Counted from the stretch's first letter, positions 42,999 through 55,163 are shown. The stretch is DNA of 64,000 bases from Massariosphaeria phaeospora (GCA_011032825.1 JAADJZ010000002.1:806001-870000); one strand, 5' to 3'. Made by a program: numbers and translations. The notes: generated by a model not told the origin, from the sequence alone.

Positions 42999-45900
42999 AT
43001 GGCATCCCCTATTGATGTTCTGTACTATGGCGACCAGTCTGTCGAGCCCTTCGTCTCGATCGAAGAGCTTGTCGGCGAGAGCCAGAAGTCTGAATTGCTC
43101 GATAGGTTCCTGCACTCCGTGTTCAAGGCGTTGACTTTGGAGGTCGCTAGTCTTCCTTCTCCAGAGAAAGACTTGTTCTCTGGCAGCTCGTTTGGCGCTC
43201 TTGCAACGTTGATTCGTTCGAAGAAGACCCAGAATGTTGCTGTCTCGACGGTGTTCAGTTGCGTGGCTCAGCTTGGGTGGACTATCGTGTAAGTTTATCT
43301 GTACGCTATGTGATCGATCAGGTGATGATAATAAGACAGACATCGAGAAAAATATCCAGAGAGATGGTCCGGTTCTCTTGATCGGGCTTTGGTGGGGGTG
43401 TGCACGGGTAGCCTGGCTGCAATTGCTGCCATCGTTGCCCGATCTGAGACCGACCTCCTCCGATTAGCTCCAGAGTTTGCTCTCCTAGCTCTTCGACTTG
43501 GCATCGAAGTCTCCAGGCGGAGTCTTAGCCTCGAAAATTCGTCTGAGCCATGGTCTGTTGCCGTCACGAGGGTGTCTCGTGAGGATCTTGAAGCTGCGCT
43601 TGATGCATTCAATCGCTCGCAGGTATGTAGAATGTCACAATTCTGGCATCCAGGAAACGGTTAACAATGTCGTAGAACATCCCTGCGTATAAGAGGGTTT
43701 ACATCAGCGCTCAATCTTCTGCGGGTATCACTTTAAGCGGCCCGCCGACCATACTTCAGTCATTCTTTGAGAACTCGCAGGCCATGAAGGCCGTTCCCAA
43801 ACTTACTATGCCAATTTACGGATCTTTCCACGCATCTCATCTTCCACTCCCCAATGTCGAAGGAATTGTCGGCAATTCCGAATTCTGGAAGCGTCCCATC
43901 ACCGGCGATATGAGGAAGTCGCTCCTGCTTCCTAGTTCAACCGGGGAAGACCAGAATACGTTACATGAATTACTGATCAGTGCCGTAACGGATATTCTGC
44001 AGAATCCAATCGACTTTGAATCCTTAGTCAAACGGACTCAGTCAAAAACCCAAGGAAAGCTGGTTCGTTTTGCTTCAATCGGACCAGCACACACAGGTGC
44101 GCTCAAACGCGCTCTGACCCCCACGGAAATCGAACGTTTCGGCTCGCTAAGCCTTCCCTCCTCGGAGCAGCTTTCACCCAAAGACGACTACAAAGACGCC
44201 ATTGCAATCGTCGGAATGGCCTGTAGATTGCCCGAGGCCCAAACCTTGGACGAGTTCTGGGAAGTGCTCATGCAGGGCCGAGATTTACACCGGCAGATAC
44301 CTCCGGATCGCTTCGATGTCGCAACCCACTATGATCCCAGTGGCAAGATCCCAAACACCAGTATCACCCAGTGGGGTTGTTTTGATGATAATATCGCACA
44401 ATTCGATCTCTCGTTGTTCAAGATGTCGCCTAGAGAGGCTATTCAAACGGACCCGTGTCATCGCATGATGTTGATCACGGGCTATGAGGCGCTCGAAGCA
44501 GCTGGATACTATGATCCAGGCAGTCCTCGTCCGAAGTTTGGTACCTTCTATGGGCAAGCTGGGGATGATTACCGGATGGCCAATTCGGGCCAGAATGTCG
44601 ACACAAACTACATCACCGGTGGCATTCGTGCGTTCGCGCCAGGCCGGGTCAGCTACTTTTTCGGCTGGGAAGGCCCAAGTATGAGCGTTGACACTGCATG
44701 CTCATCGAGTGCAGTTGCAATCCATCAAGCATGTTCTAGCTTGCATCTCCGGGAATCCGATATGGCCTTGGCAGGTGGAGCGAATTTGTTAACGAGTTCT
44801 GACTTCTTCGCTGGACTCAGCCGAGCGAGGTTCGTATCTACGACAGGCCCCTGTAAAACGTTCGACGAGAATGCCGATGGCTATTGTAGAGCGGATGGCG
44901 CTGGATCGGTAGTGCTAAAGCGATACGAAGACGCCATCCGCGACAAAGACAATATCCTGGGAGTCATCCGGTCCATCGAAACCGGCCACGCAGGCACAGC
45001 CATCTCCATTACCCACCCAGACGCCGACCATCAATACGCTCTCTTCTCAAGTGTTCTCGCCAAGGTGGGCATGGACGCCCAAGACATCGATCACGTTGAG
45101 ATGCATGGTACCGGCACTCAAGCTGGAGATCTTGCCGAAACCTCGTCGGTAGCGCGATTGCTGCAAGCAGCGAATCGACCACGACCAAATAACCAACCGC
45201 TAACTATTGCTTCCGTCAAACCGAATGTGGGACATTCCGAAGGCGCTTCTGGCGTCACGTCTCTTATCAAAGCGATACTAATGATGAAGCATCGCGTCAA
45301 CCCTCGCCACATCGGTATCAAGACAAAGATGAATCCGAAGTTGCCGCCCCTGGCCGACTTGGGAATCATTCCTCCACTAGAACACAGGCCTTATGTTCCC
45401 ATTGGTGACAAGGCTCGAATGTTAGTCAACAACTTCAATGCCACCGGAGGCGCCACGACCATGGTTCTGGAAGAGCATACGCCTAATCAAGAGCTCACAA
45501 TTGATCCCAGAGGCTATTATCCCATTGTAATTTCTGCTGCGACTCAAAAGTCTCTCACCAAAGCCATGTCTCGTCTGTTAGATCATCTCAAAGCCGAACC
45601 CGATGTTGAACTTTCGCATCTTTCATACACCTTGACAGCGAGAAGATTGCATCACAGCTATGGCTTTTCGTGTGTTGCGAGTGGCATCAACGATCTCGTA
45701 CAGCAGCTGCAGAGTGCCGGGGCGAGCCCCAGTCGCACTTCCATAACCAAGAGAGGCGCTTTGAAATCGGTAGTGTTCGCGTTCACCGGGCAGGCCGTGT
45801 CTCATATCGGTATGGCCAAGACTCTATACAGAACGAACGACATCTTTCGTGGCCATCTTGTTCAGTCCGATGCACTATGTCGAAACATGGATCTTCCTTC

Positions 45901-48289
45901 TTTCCTGGAAGTGATAGACAATGACAGCTCTGAAGATCTGTCCAGATATGGCCCGACTAAGGCCCAACTAGCCCTTGTCGCCCTGGAGGTCGCCCTCGCA
46001 CATCTCTTCAGTTCGTGGGGTATTCGACCTGTCGCTGTCATGGGCCACAGCCTAGGCGAGTACAGCGCTCTCTGTGTTTCGCAAGCTCTCTCGGTGGCCG
46101 ACACTCTGTACTTGGTCGGGAGGCGCGCGCAGTTAATGGAATCGTTGTGCCGTCCAAAGGAGTATGCGATGATTGCCACATCGCTATCCGCGAAGGACGC
46201 TCAGAAACACTTGGCCAAATTCGATACATGTCAAGTCGCATGCCTTAACGGGCCATCGCAGACCGTGATTAGTGGACCTGACGCTGCCATCGATGACTTG
46301 TCGGCGTACCTAGAGCGCCAGAGTGTCAAGATTAAGAAACTTCCAGTGGATTATGCCTTCCACTCTGCGCAGATGGATCCTCTACTTTCTCAATACGAAC
46401 GTATTGCTGACGGTGTTTCGTTCCACGAGCCGAAAGTACCCCTGGTATCCACATATCTGGGAAGAGCCGCGAATATCGAGGACCTGAATCCCAGGTATGT
46501 ATGCCAGCAGACCCGCCAGGCAGTTAAATTCCAGGAAGCAGTCGAAACTCTCGATTTAGAATACTCTCCTCTTTGGATAGAGCTGGGCCCGGCGCCCACG
46601 TGTTCGCAGTTCATCTCCCTGATTACAGGCACTAGAAACACTGTGGCTGCTCTCGATCCCCGAAAACCCAATTGGCGCACGATCAGCGACGTTGTCACGA
46701 AGCACTACCTCGCTCATGGTGACCTCCGGTGGGATGAATTCCACAAACAATATCTTGATAGCCTGCGTTTGGTGCAGACGCCGTCATATTCTTTCGATAT
46801 GACCAAGCAATGGATCCAGTATGAAGGAAACTGGGGGATCATCAAGAATCATGGACCCACAGTTCAGGCGGCCACAACATCTCCACCGACTGAATCTCTT
46901 ATCAGCTCAACATTGACTCGGTTGGAGAGTGCTTCGGTCAATAAAGATGCCCGAAAGTTAGTCTTCAGCTCAGACCTCAAGGGCCATCGGTCGCCCGAGC
47001 TGGGTTCTGTCTACAGTATCGGCAATGCCACGTTTACTGCTGGATCCATATTTGTGGACATGGCGCTGACAGCAGCTTCGGAACTCTGGAAACGGGTCAA
47101 CATCGACGTTGCGTGCCCGGTCATGGAAGTCGCGTCCCTTGAGCTACTCGATGGTGTTCAACTCGGAGGCAGCGATGGCCAGTTGAAACTCACAGCGACA
47201 CAGCAACCATTCGACGAGAGTATGGTGCAGATCACCATCTCTAATGTCGAGGCTGGGGGCAAGTCTCGTGACCTAGCGAAATGCAAGGTCATATACGGAG
47301 ATAATGACGAGTGGACGGCTGACGCAGATGTCACTTCGTTCCTCTACCAATCTCGGATGGACTTGCTGGAGATGGTCCATAAGAGCACATCTGGTCTCTC
47401 AACCCCTGCCAGCACGAATACGCTGCAAAGCATCCAAGAACTGATCCTCGCCCCGGGTACTTCCGAAGCAGTGGCCAGAATCGTGCTGCAGGCGAGCCAG
47501 GGAGACTTCAAGTGCGATCCCCAGTGGTCCAATGCAATCCTTCAGCTGTCAAGCTTCGTTCTAGCTCGAGAGGACATCTGTTACTTGCTCAGCGGATGGC
47601 AAGCTCTGCGAGTGCTGCGGCCTCTGCAGTCTGGTACCCAATATCGCTGTCATATCCGTGTACAACAAGACGACGCCACGGGCTCGATGACTGGGAATTT
47701 GCATGTCTTTGACTCCGAAGGTCGACCTGTTGCGAAGGTCAAGAATATTCGGTATCAGGCCGCTGGACGGGTCAACAAGCCCTTACTGGGAAAGCCAAAG
47801 GTTCTGCCTCAGGTCGCATGGTCTGATACACAAACGACAACAGTGGTAAACTCGGCCACCAACTCTCCAGCAAGCCCCGAGAAAGCGGCATTCACTGAGT
47901 TGGACCTCACTACCCCGCGCAAGTCTCCGCCGGTGGCTGTCATTTCTCTTCCTCAAGAAAAGACAGATAAGATGAACGGTGTCCCGAAACTAGCCAACAA
48001 AACACAGCCGATGAAGCAATCTTCAGAATCCACCGTCGACATTTCGCAAGTTTTGTCCGTGTTGGCATCTGAATTGGGGATAAATGTCGAAGCATTAGAT
48101 GACCAGGAGCTCCTGGAAGATATGGGTGTAGACTCGATCATGGGGATGACGCTATTGGCAAAGATGCAAGAATCTTTTACGGCGAAACTACCCAGTCAGT
48201 TGCTGGTTGAGCAAAATAGCTTTGGGAAACTCAAAACCTTCTTCGGAAACTGGTCTGCACTACAGGTCCCGATGACCAACGGCGCTTAG
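42999..48289 (+). CDS. Non-reducing polyketide synthase, SAT-KS-AT-PT-ACP, lacking a C-terminal CMeT or release domain
   Basis: Exons 42999-43288, 43340-43622 and 43676-48289 (introns 51 and 53 bp) give 1,728 residues. SAT: GVCTGSLAA with catalytic Cys 118, and SFHASHL with His 243. KS (about 365-790): VDTACSSS with Cys 533, HGTGTQAGD, NVGHSEGASG. AT (about 890-1190): GHSLGEYSAL with Ser 983; its FTGQAVS departs from the usual GQGS. PT (about 1270-1560): the His of HxxxGxxxxP is Tyr 1304 and the Asp of the second motif is Asn 1477. ACP: MGVDSIMGM with Ser 1678. The KS resembles methylating NR-PKS clades (MSPREAIQTDP, GRVSYFFGWEGPS). The chain ends about 50 residues after the ACP serine. It shares a promoter region with the O-methyltransferase. 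The spliced N-terminus restores the SAT domain. Confidence 0.95.
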
Positions 48290-49391
48290 TTATGAAACAA
48301 CGTCGGCAAATGTATTTACCAATTTGATGGCCTGTTTAGGTTGACAGAAGTAGAGTCTTTGCTAGATTTGAGGGTTTTCTTCGCTTCGTCGATGATCTGA
48401 TGGATGGTCTTAGAGATCGAGTGTTGATCTTTCGCTTTTCGTAATATTCGCATATCACCATCTTATTCCCCTTCTCCAACAAAACAAATCCATATCTGCT
48501 GCTGTCCGCTCTTTCCACATCGCCGTGCGCCATTGCAATGCTTCTGATGCCCGCCATGTCGTTCAACCCGGTTGGGCTGTTCCATCGTCCGACAAGATCC
48601 CAGAGAGCTAGCAACACAAAACGATCGCGGCAGGGCCATTTTCGAAGACTTGCAAGATGTCTGTAACATGACCGATGATTGACGCGTCTTTCTCGAGGTC
48701 GTGAGGAGAGGTTGGTGGCGGGGGCTGGTTGGGGCTGGAAACTTTGCACTAGCGCTTGGTCAGAGCTTTCCCGCGGGGCAAGGACGTTCCGAGACCTCTT
48801 CTTGCGTCTCCCTCTCTGCTAGAGGCGTGATAGGGTCTGGCCACACGACTCGTCCCCTCATTGTTTCTACCCAATGTTTGTCTTCGTTGTGTTATATTGG
48901 TCTAGAACATCGGGAGCTTCTTGGAATTGATTCACTGTCACTTTGGCCCAGATCAGCTTATTACAGTCACGAATATACGGAGTATATACGGAGTACTCCT
49001 ATATGCCTAATGAATCCTAACTCCTCCAGATCTATAATCTCTCCAACGAACGCCTGCGAACCCAGAATCCCAGCGAGAATAATTATTAATGCAAGGGGTA
49101 TAGTATGCAGGTAAGCTCGAACAAGACGCCGAAGCTAGACGAGACGAGAGCCAATGTGAGGGCGGCTTCTCTCACTGAAGAATAAACGAGGCAAAAGCAA
49201 GCAATGTGTACCATGCAAAAGCAACAGACGCGGAGAAATAAAACGGTCTTTCATGCACCATGCATCATGCCCAGTGCTCAGCCCTACCGGACCCGGTGCC
49301 GGCAATTACGCACGTGAATGTAAGCTGAGCGCAGCAACATCCAATCGAGTGACAGGTCAGACATAGACCCGAATACAACCTCAACCTCACA
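48290..49391. other. 1.1 kb interval, no gene seen
   Basis: 3' flank of the PKS. An ATATACGGAGT motif is directly repeated at about 48973-48998. A 137-codon minus frame (48749-48336) has no recognised domain. Confidence 0.55.
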
Positions 49392-50384
49392 TCACCGCCT
49401 CGCGCGCCTGGGGCGAGTGCTAGACTCAGCATACCCAGCTGACGTCTGCGAACTGCTCACACAGTCCCAGTTGAAGGGGATAGACGAAGTTGGGATAGTC
49501 ACGCCTTGGTAACGTTGCAGTCGCTCCCGTCGCGGTGGTGGCGATGGTTGCGCAAATGCTTCGCGACGAACATTCTCGAGCGCGTGGTTCGTTGCGGCGA
49601 GCACGGCGAAGCGCCTGTCTGGCACGCGACGAGCGGCTGTGTTCGGCGTACGCGAACGAGCCTGGCGACTAGCTGAGGCTTGTCGGTCGGGCTGACGAGA
49701 ACGGTGGTGGCGAGGTTGAGACCGAGATGATTCGGGAGTCTCTTGATGATCCGGCTCGGTCTCGTGACGGCGGGAAGAGCGCTGGCTGCGAGGCGAGGAA
49801 TCCAAGGTCTGATAACGATGTTCTCGTCTTGAGGGCGTCTTTGGTGGAGACGGCGCAAAGAACGACCACCCTCTTGAACTCTCCGGTTTGACGCTTTTCT
49901 TTGATTTGGAGTGTCGCAGTGGGTCGCGCTTGGCCCCGCGACCATGCAATGTGGTTTGCGACGTGCGTTTGGGATGGCGTTGTCTGTGATGTGGGCTTCG
50001 ATGTGGGCGCGGGTTCAATAGCGTTTCCTGAGATGAATTGCCACTGTCTTGAGCCACAGAACGATGCCACATTGCAGGGACTTGAACATTCAGGTCCGGT
50101 CTGTGCTGTCCCCTACTTCTGTGCGCATCAGGAGCCTGGGATGGTTGTCGAGGGCGGCGCTCTTCCTTGTCCCGTCGCGGGGAGCGCGGGGTCACAGTTT
50201 CTCGGGATCTCTTCTTTCTGGGCGTCTCTTTCGACCTGCGCTTCTCCTCAACCTCCGCGACAACTGGTTCTCCATGGCCGTGGAGTGAATCCGATACCGG
50301 CCGCTCCCGTCTCTTTTTCTCGCCCGACGACGAACTCTTCCGCTTTTTGCCGCCAGGAAGACCGAAGGGGAAACACCAGCACAT
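49392..50384 (-). CDS. Arg/Ser/Pro-rich disordered protein
   Basis: Single exon, 330 residues. The N-terminus MCWCFPFGLPGGKKRKSSSS has two cysteines beside a basic cluster, a pattern often lipidated. The rest is extremely arginine-, serine-, histidine- and proline-rich (KKRSRETVTPRSPRRDKEER is one example), predicted disordered, with many potential SR-type or kinase sites. A short ordered-looking C-terminal segment (RFAVLAATNHALENVRREAF, then IPFNWDCVSSS) follows. A TATA-like element lies near 50473 on the minus strand. A 161-codon antisense frame overlaps but lacks features. The function is unknown. Confidence 0.6.
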   Translation of the reverse strand: MCWCFPFGLPGGKKRKSSSSGEKKRRERPVSDSLHGHGEPVVAEVEEKRRSKETPRKKRSRETVTPRSPRRDKEERRPRQPSQAPDAHRSRGQHRPDLNVQVPAMWHRSVAQDSGNSSQETLLNPRPHRSPHHRQRHPKRTSQTTLHGRGAKRDPLRHSKSKKSVKPESSRGWSFFAPSPPKTPSRREHRYQTLDSSPRSQRSSRRHETEPDHQETPESSRSQPRHHRSRQPDRQASASRQARSRTPNTAARRVPDRRFAVLAATNHALENVRREAFAQPSPPPRRERLQRYQGVTIPTSSIPFNWDCVSSSQTSAGYAESSTRPRRARR

Positions 50385-52724
50385 AGCGATCCTAGAACAA
50401 GTCTCGGATCGCTATGCGCTCAAGTATTGCGTCCAGTATGCAGAAAGTAGGTGTGTTGTGACTCCGCGCATATAGAGGCCCGAGAATCGGCGGTACCGGG
50501 ATCTCCACAGCAGACGGATGCAAGGTGGTACTTATGGATGCGCGGGACAAGCCAATAGTCACGGATCAAGGAAGGCTGGCTGTTTCAAGCAAGGACGGTC
50601 ACGGTATAGGGTGATGAGAAGGGCAAGAGAAGCAGATGGGGTAGTAGTATGATCTCATCCGAAGGGAGCGCGGTTCGGGATGCCTGATAGCAGCGGGCAC
50701 TGCAGCGCGGCGTCGAAGTGCCAATAGCTGCATGGCGACGAGCTAAAACAAGAAAGGATTCATACAAAGTACCTTGTATTGTGGAATGCGCCGGCCAATC
50801 AGGGCGGGGCCGGCCTGATGGTGTGTGGGAAAAGGACGGATTCGTAAGTTCGCGGAGGGGTGGCTTACGGGCCATGTGATCATTCACCCCTCCAGCTGAT
50901 CGACTCATCGTTCCGGCGCACCGTGGGCTGCCCGCGCCGGCAGAACGACGCGCAGAGCGCAGCGCGGTGGATATGCTGTGCGGGCGGCGGCGGGCCTCTT
51001 ATAGGCACTGAGCAGCCCGTTTGAGACGGTTTTATGCCCATTCTGTGCTGATTCTGAGCGTACCTGCGCACTGCAACGTGGCACCTGTGCTGCTCAGAAG
51101 AAGGGCGGGCCGGTGCGCGGGAGGATCCTGGGCAGGGCTATCGATGAAGCTGCATGTGCCCTAGCTGGGCGTGCGAGAGAGACGGCGAGTGACGGGAGTC
51201 TGCTAGCTGCAGATGGGATGGATGGTGGAGTGCAGCAGCTGACGTCGTCGGGGTTGTGGGCTTATCGTTATCGGACCGGCTCGACGCGATTGGCCAGACG
51301 CGCCCCACTGCCGAGCGCCGCCTAAGCGAGAGTGAATGTCCAGTGCAGTCTCCGTTTCAGCCCCCCTCGATCCAAGTCCTGCGACTCAAGCTAACGTGCC
51401 TAGATGCGACGCAAAAGGCGCTGCTGCGGACAGTACCTGCTTTCCCGGTTTCCTGCATTTCAGGTGCTGCTGAGACAGGCTGCCTCGCCGCCTCTGATGT
51501 GCCCCTTGCTGGTGGCGTCGGTGGCGGCTTGGGCTACGCGCCAATAGAGGGCCGCAGGGGCTATTCTCCGTCGCACGGAAGCACGATGGTGTGCAGGGCC
51601 CAGCTCGGGGCGATGCAGAAGGGTGGCACTTGTGCATGCAGACGCAATGACGCGTAGACTATTGGACATCGCCCTGAATTAATAGCCCTTAGTCGCGAGT
51701 TGATAGAGAGTTCATTGGTATGTAGACCCCGAAGTATGTCACTAACTGATTTCTAGAGAAGTTGCTACCTGTAAGTAGCCCAAACCAGAGATGCGGCACG
51801 GCATCTCCCTTTCGGCCCAGGCGGACGAACTTCTGATCGGCGCAGTTCTCTCTCGCAGCGCGCTCCGACAGGTCAACTACGTATTGAATCTGGTCAAGTC
51901 GGCGACTGGACCGGAAGCCCCACGTGTCTACCGCTCAACAGGTTATGTCGATATGTGCCGCTGAGCCTCACTTCTAATGCCTTCATACATAATTGTTCAG
52001 CTCTCCTGTTGTTATCTATTCCAAAGGAGGCCCGATAAGTGTGAAAGCAGGAATACATTCAGATGATGCTCTCACATGAGACTAAGTACTACGAACAAGC
52101 GGTTTGCTAACCGCTATTCTAGCAAATGCAGAGGGTGAATGTCAGACTGCATGTTTGCTATTCGAACATTATCATGATATGTATTAGCGAGCCGCATACG
52201 TTGACAAACTACAGCCTCGAGGTACAAATACCTGAGGACTCCGTGCCGCTGAAAGACTCTATGCGCCGGGCTTCTTTTCGCAGCAAAGACATCTCAATTA
52301 CTACCCGGTCCCTCAACGAATCATACATTGAAACCTTAGCGATCGCGATAGAGAAGAGCCGAATGGTACTTTCACCCAGCTCTTACGGAAACGGGATCTC
52401 CGGTACTAAATAGATAAATTTGCGCGCCTCCAAAAGGATCAACTAACGCATCAATATACCTGTTAAAAAGCTATAATTCTCTACACAGCGTTTACTGAAT
52501 GTTACAAAGACAGAACATCAAATCTAAATCCTACATAGACAGGACTTCAGTTACAAACAACGTAGCGTGTTCAGCCTTAGTTCCGGAGATTCTGTTTCCG
52601 TAAGAGACCCCGCTATCGGCCCTAACATCATCTTTCGAATGAGTCCAAACTGCAGAGTACCTCGACTCACCCAGGAAGAGAGCAACCCTTCCACACCATC
52701 TACAGACGAAATAATCCATCCAAC
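50385..52724. other. 2.3 kb interval, gene-poor
   Basis: No protein with recognisable features. It contains the inverted repeat described at 52378-52609. Open frames at 51113-51325 and 51256-51657 are unsupported. Confidence 0.5.
52378..52609. repeat. Short inverted repeat (possible fold-back element)
   Basis: CTCTTACGGAAAC and ATCTCCGG on the plus strand at about 52379-52404 recur in inverse orientation at about 52576-52606 (28-30 bp, three or four mismatches). Together they bound about 230 bp, like a small MITE. No target duplication is evident. Confidence 0.4.
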
Positions 52725-53857
52725 ATGCCTCTCATCGCCCAGAACCCCAAAGACCGAGTCATCCTCGGATTGATGACCTTTGGTACCCCCTCCTTCTCCT
52801 ACCCTCTCGCGTAACCACCCCAACATACACACTCACTAACGCCTCACCCCAGGCCCCAACGAAGCTGCCGGCGCCCGCATAACCTCCTTCCCCGAATTCA
52901 CCAAATCGCTCGACTACTTTCAGTCGCAAGGCTACAATGAAGTCGACACGGCACGCATGTACGTGGGCGGCGCGCAAGAAGCCTGGACGCGCGACGCAAA
53001 GTGGCAGAATCGCGGCCTGACGCTCGCGACGAAAGTGTATCCCTACGAGCCGGGCGTGCACAAGCCGGATCGCCTCAAAGAGCATGCGTACAAGTCCTTG
53101 AGCGAGCTGGGCGCAGACACTGTGGATATCTTCTATCTGCATGCGCCAGACCACTCGGTGCCGTTCGTGGAGACACTGGGCGCGGTGAATGAAATGCACA
53201 AGGAGGGCAAGTTTGTGGAGTTGGGGTTGAGCAATTTCGCGGCGTGGGAGGTGGCGGAGGTATGGAATATCTGCAATGAGAGGGGGTGGGTCAAGCCGAC
53301 GATATACCAGGCCATGTACAACGCAATCAGTACGTTGCCCGCCCTCTACATATCTCGATGTTTGACTAACCACCACCGCCACAACAACAGCCCGCTCCAT
53401 CGAAACCGAGCTCATCCCCGCCTGCCGCAAATACAAAATCGACATCGTCATTTACAACCCGCTCGCCGGCGGCATCTTCTCCGGCAAGATAAAATCAAAA
53501 GACATCATCCCGCAAGAAGGCCGCTACTCCAACACGTCCGAGAAATTCGGCCAGATGTACCGCGAGCGCTACTTCAAAGACGCCACCTTCGACGCTCTCC
53601 GCATCATCGAGCCCGCCGCGCAAAAGTACAATCTCACACTGCTAGAGGTTGCGTTGCGCTGGACGGTGCACCACTCTGCGCTGAAGACGCGGGCCAAGGG
53701 CGGCAACGACGGGGTGGTGATTGGCGTGTCGAACTTTGCGCAGTTAGAGGGCAATTTGAGGGATCTGGAGAAGGGGCCGTTGCCTGAGGATGTTGTGAAG
53801 GCGCTGGATGAGGCGTGGTTGGTGGCGAAGGCTACAACGCCGAACTACTTCCGTTGA
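52725..53857 (+). CDS. Aldo/keto reductase, aflatoxin-aldehyde-reductase (AKR7) type
   Basis: Exons 52725-52782, 52853-53329 and 53391-53857 (introns 70 and 61 bp, both with CTAAC branch sites) give 333 residues. A cytosolic NADPH-dependent enzyme that reduces aldehydes and ketones. TIM-barrel motifs: VILGLMTFG at the N-terminus across the first splice, NEVDTARMYVGGAQE with the catalytic Asp and Tyr, LATKVYP with the catalytic Lys, DIFYLHAPDHSVP with the His, ELGLSNF, YNPLAGGIFSGK and VVIGVSNFAQLEGNL. Length is normal. It is 4.4 kb from the PKS with unrelated sequence between, so cluster membership is uncertain. Confidence 0.93.
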
Positions 53858-54280
53858 TACGTGGACGACTCGAGAATAGGTACATGGAATAGGTGCAATA
53901 CAGGATATTTGCTTGTTCAAGGTAGTCTGCCTTTTTCAAGGAGGAAACTTCATTCGTGAAGATGTTCTCTTGGTTTAGAAGTGTATATTGTAAAGTACAA
54001 AGATTAGTCTTGGATCCGGTAAGAGCCTCATCCCAGTCCATGAGCAAAACGTTGCTGGCAAGCTCATAGCATGAGTAAGATACCAAGGTACATTCTGTCA
54101 CCTTGTTGTTCATAGACCGAAACGCTTGGTATTATGGTCTAAAAGTTCCCCTATCAACTCCGTCTGCCGCCATCGTTTTGACAAGGCATTAGGTAGATGA
54201 CGCTACTCGTATACCAAGATGGATCTTCACATTCTCCATCTAATCAGTCCTAATCAGTCTCACTCCCTCGTCCCCAGTAC
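53858..54280. other. Intergenic between convergent genes
   Basis: 423 bp between the ends of the reductase and acetyltransferase genes; nothing recognised. Confidence 0.55.
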
Positions 54281-55163
54281 TCACGCAGAAAGCTCGACCG
54301 ATCTTCCCGCAGTCTCACCAACCGGCTCCTTTTTCGCCTCTTCCACCTCCCCATCTCCCCCCCTCACAACCCCCGGCCCTCTCCGCACCATATTCACCTC
54401 CCCCAACGGCACAAACCCCACCCGCAAATACAAGCCCCTCCCCGCCGGCGAAGCCTCCAAATACAGCGGCGTAACCGGCACCATCGCATCCGCCCGCTCA
54501 AACGCCCACTCCAGCAACATCTTCCCAACCCCCCGACCCCGATACTCCGGCCACGTGAACAGCGTCGTCAAATACCAATGCTTCTCCTGCCCCAACACCT
54601 CCGCACGCACGCGGTCCCCCTCCGCGAAGTTCCAGCTCCAGCTCTCGGCCGTCACGCCCGCCCACATGTCCGCCAGCTCCTCATCGCTCCACCCCATGCG
54701 CGCCTGCCAGCCGTAGAATTCGACGGCGTCGCGCCGCAGGATGTTCATGATGGGGGTGCCGGGGCCGGTCCAGCCGGCGATGCCGATGGTCGCGCCCGTG
54801 GAGGGCTGCACGGCTTTGAGCCAGTGCATGTGCGGGAGCGTGAAGCTGGGGCGGAGGCGCGCGGCGAGCCGGTTTTGGCGCGTTATGTAGTTAGGGGGGC
54901 GGAGCGAGAGGGGTTCTCGTCGGGCCCAGGCGCTCTCGGGCCAGCAGGTGTAGAGACCTTCGGCCTGGGGTGGGGTGTTAGCGGGAAGGGAGGTTGAGGG
55001 AGGTGGTAAGGGTAGGGTAACGCACGATTTTGTCTGCGTCTTTCTCGTCGCACCGCTCAATTCTAATCGCGGAATCCTTGACACGCTGCTCGGGTTCGAC
55101 TGGCATTGTGTGTGACTGGCCTGACGCAGCGCTCGTGATCAATTCCGCTTTCTGGTCTGGCAT
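54281..55163 (-). CDS. GNAT-family N-acetyltransferase
   Basis: Exons 55163-55026 and 54964-54281 (61 bp intron, GTGCGT...CCCAG) give 273 residues. The acetyl-CoA fold appears as HWYLTTLFTWPEYRGRGVGK followed by MLLEWAFERAD, with the P-loop-like RGRGVGK, and then LYLEASPAGRGLYLRVGFV, the beta-bulge and C-terminal strand typical of fungal GNATs. The N-terminus (IRIERCDEKDADKI joined to AEGLYTCWPES) is the usual first strand and helix. The substrate is unknown. The C-terminal tail is serine- and glutamate-rich. Confidence 0.88.

Noticed and set aside
49901..50386. 161-codon plus frame antisense to the Arg/Ser-rich gene
   Set aside because: Mirror of a GC-biased coding strand; no motif of its own.
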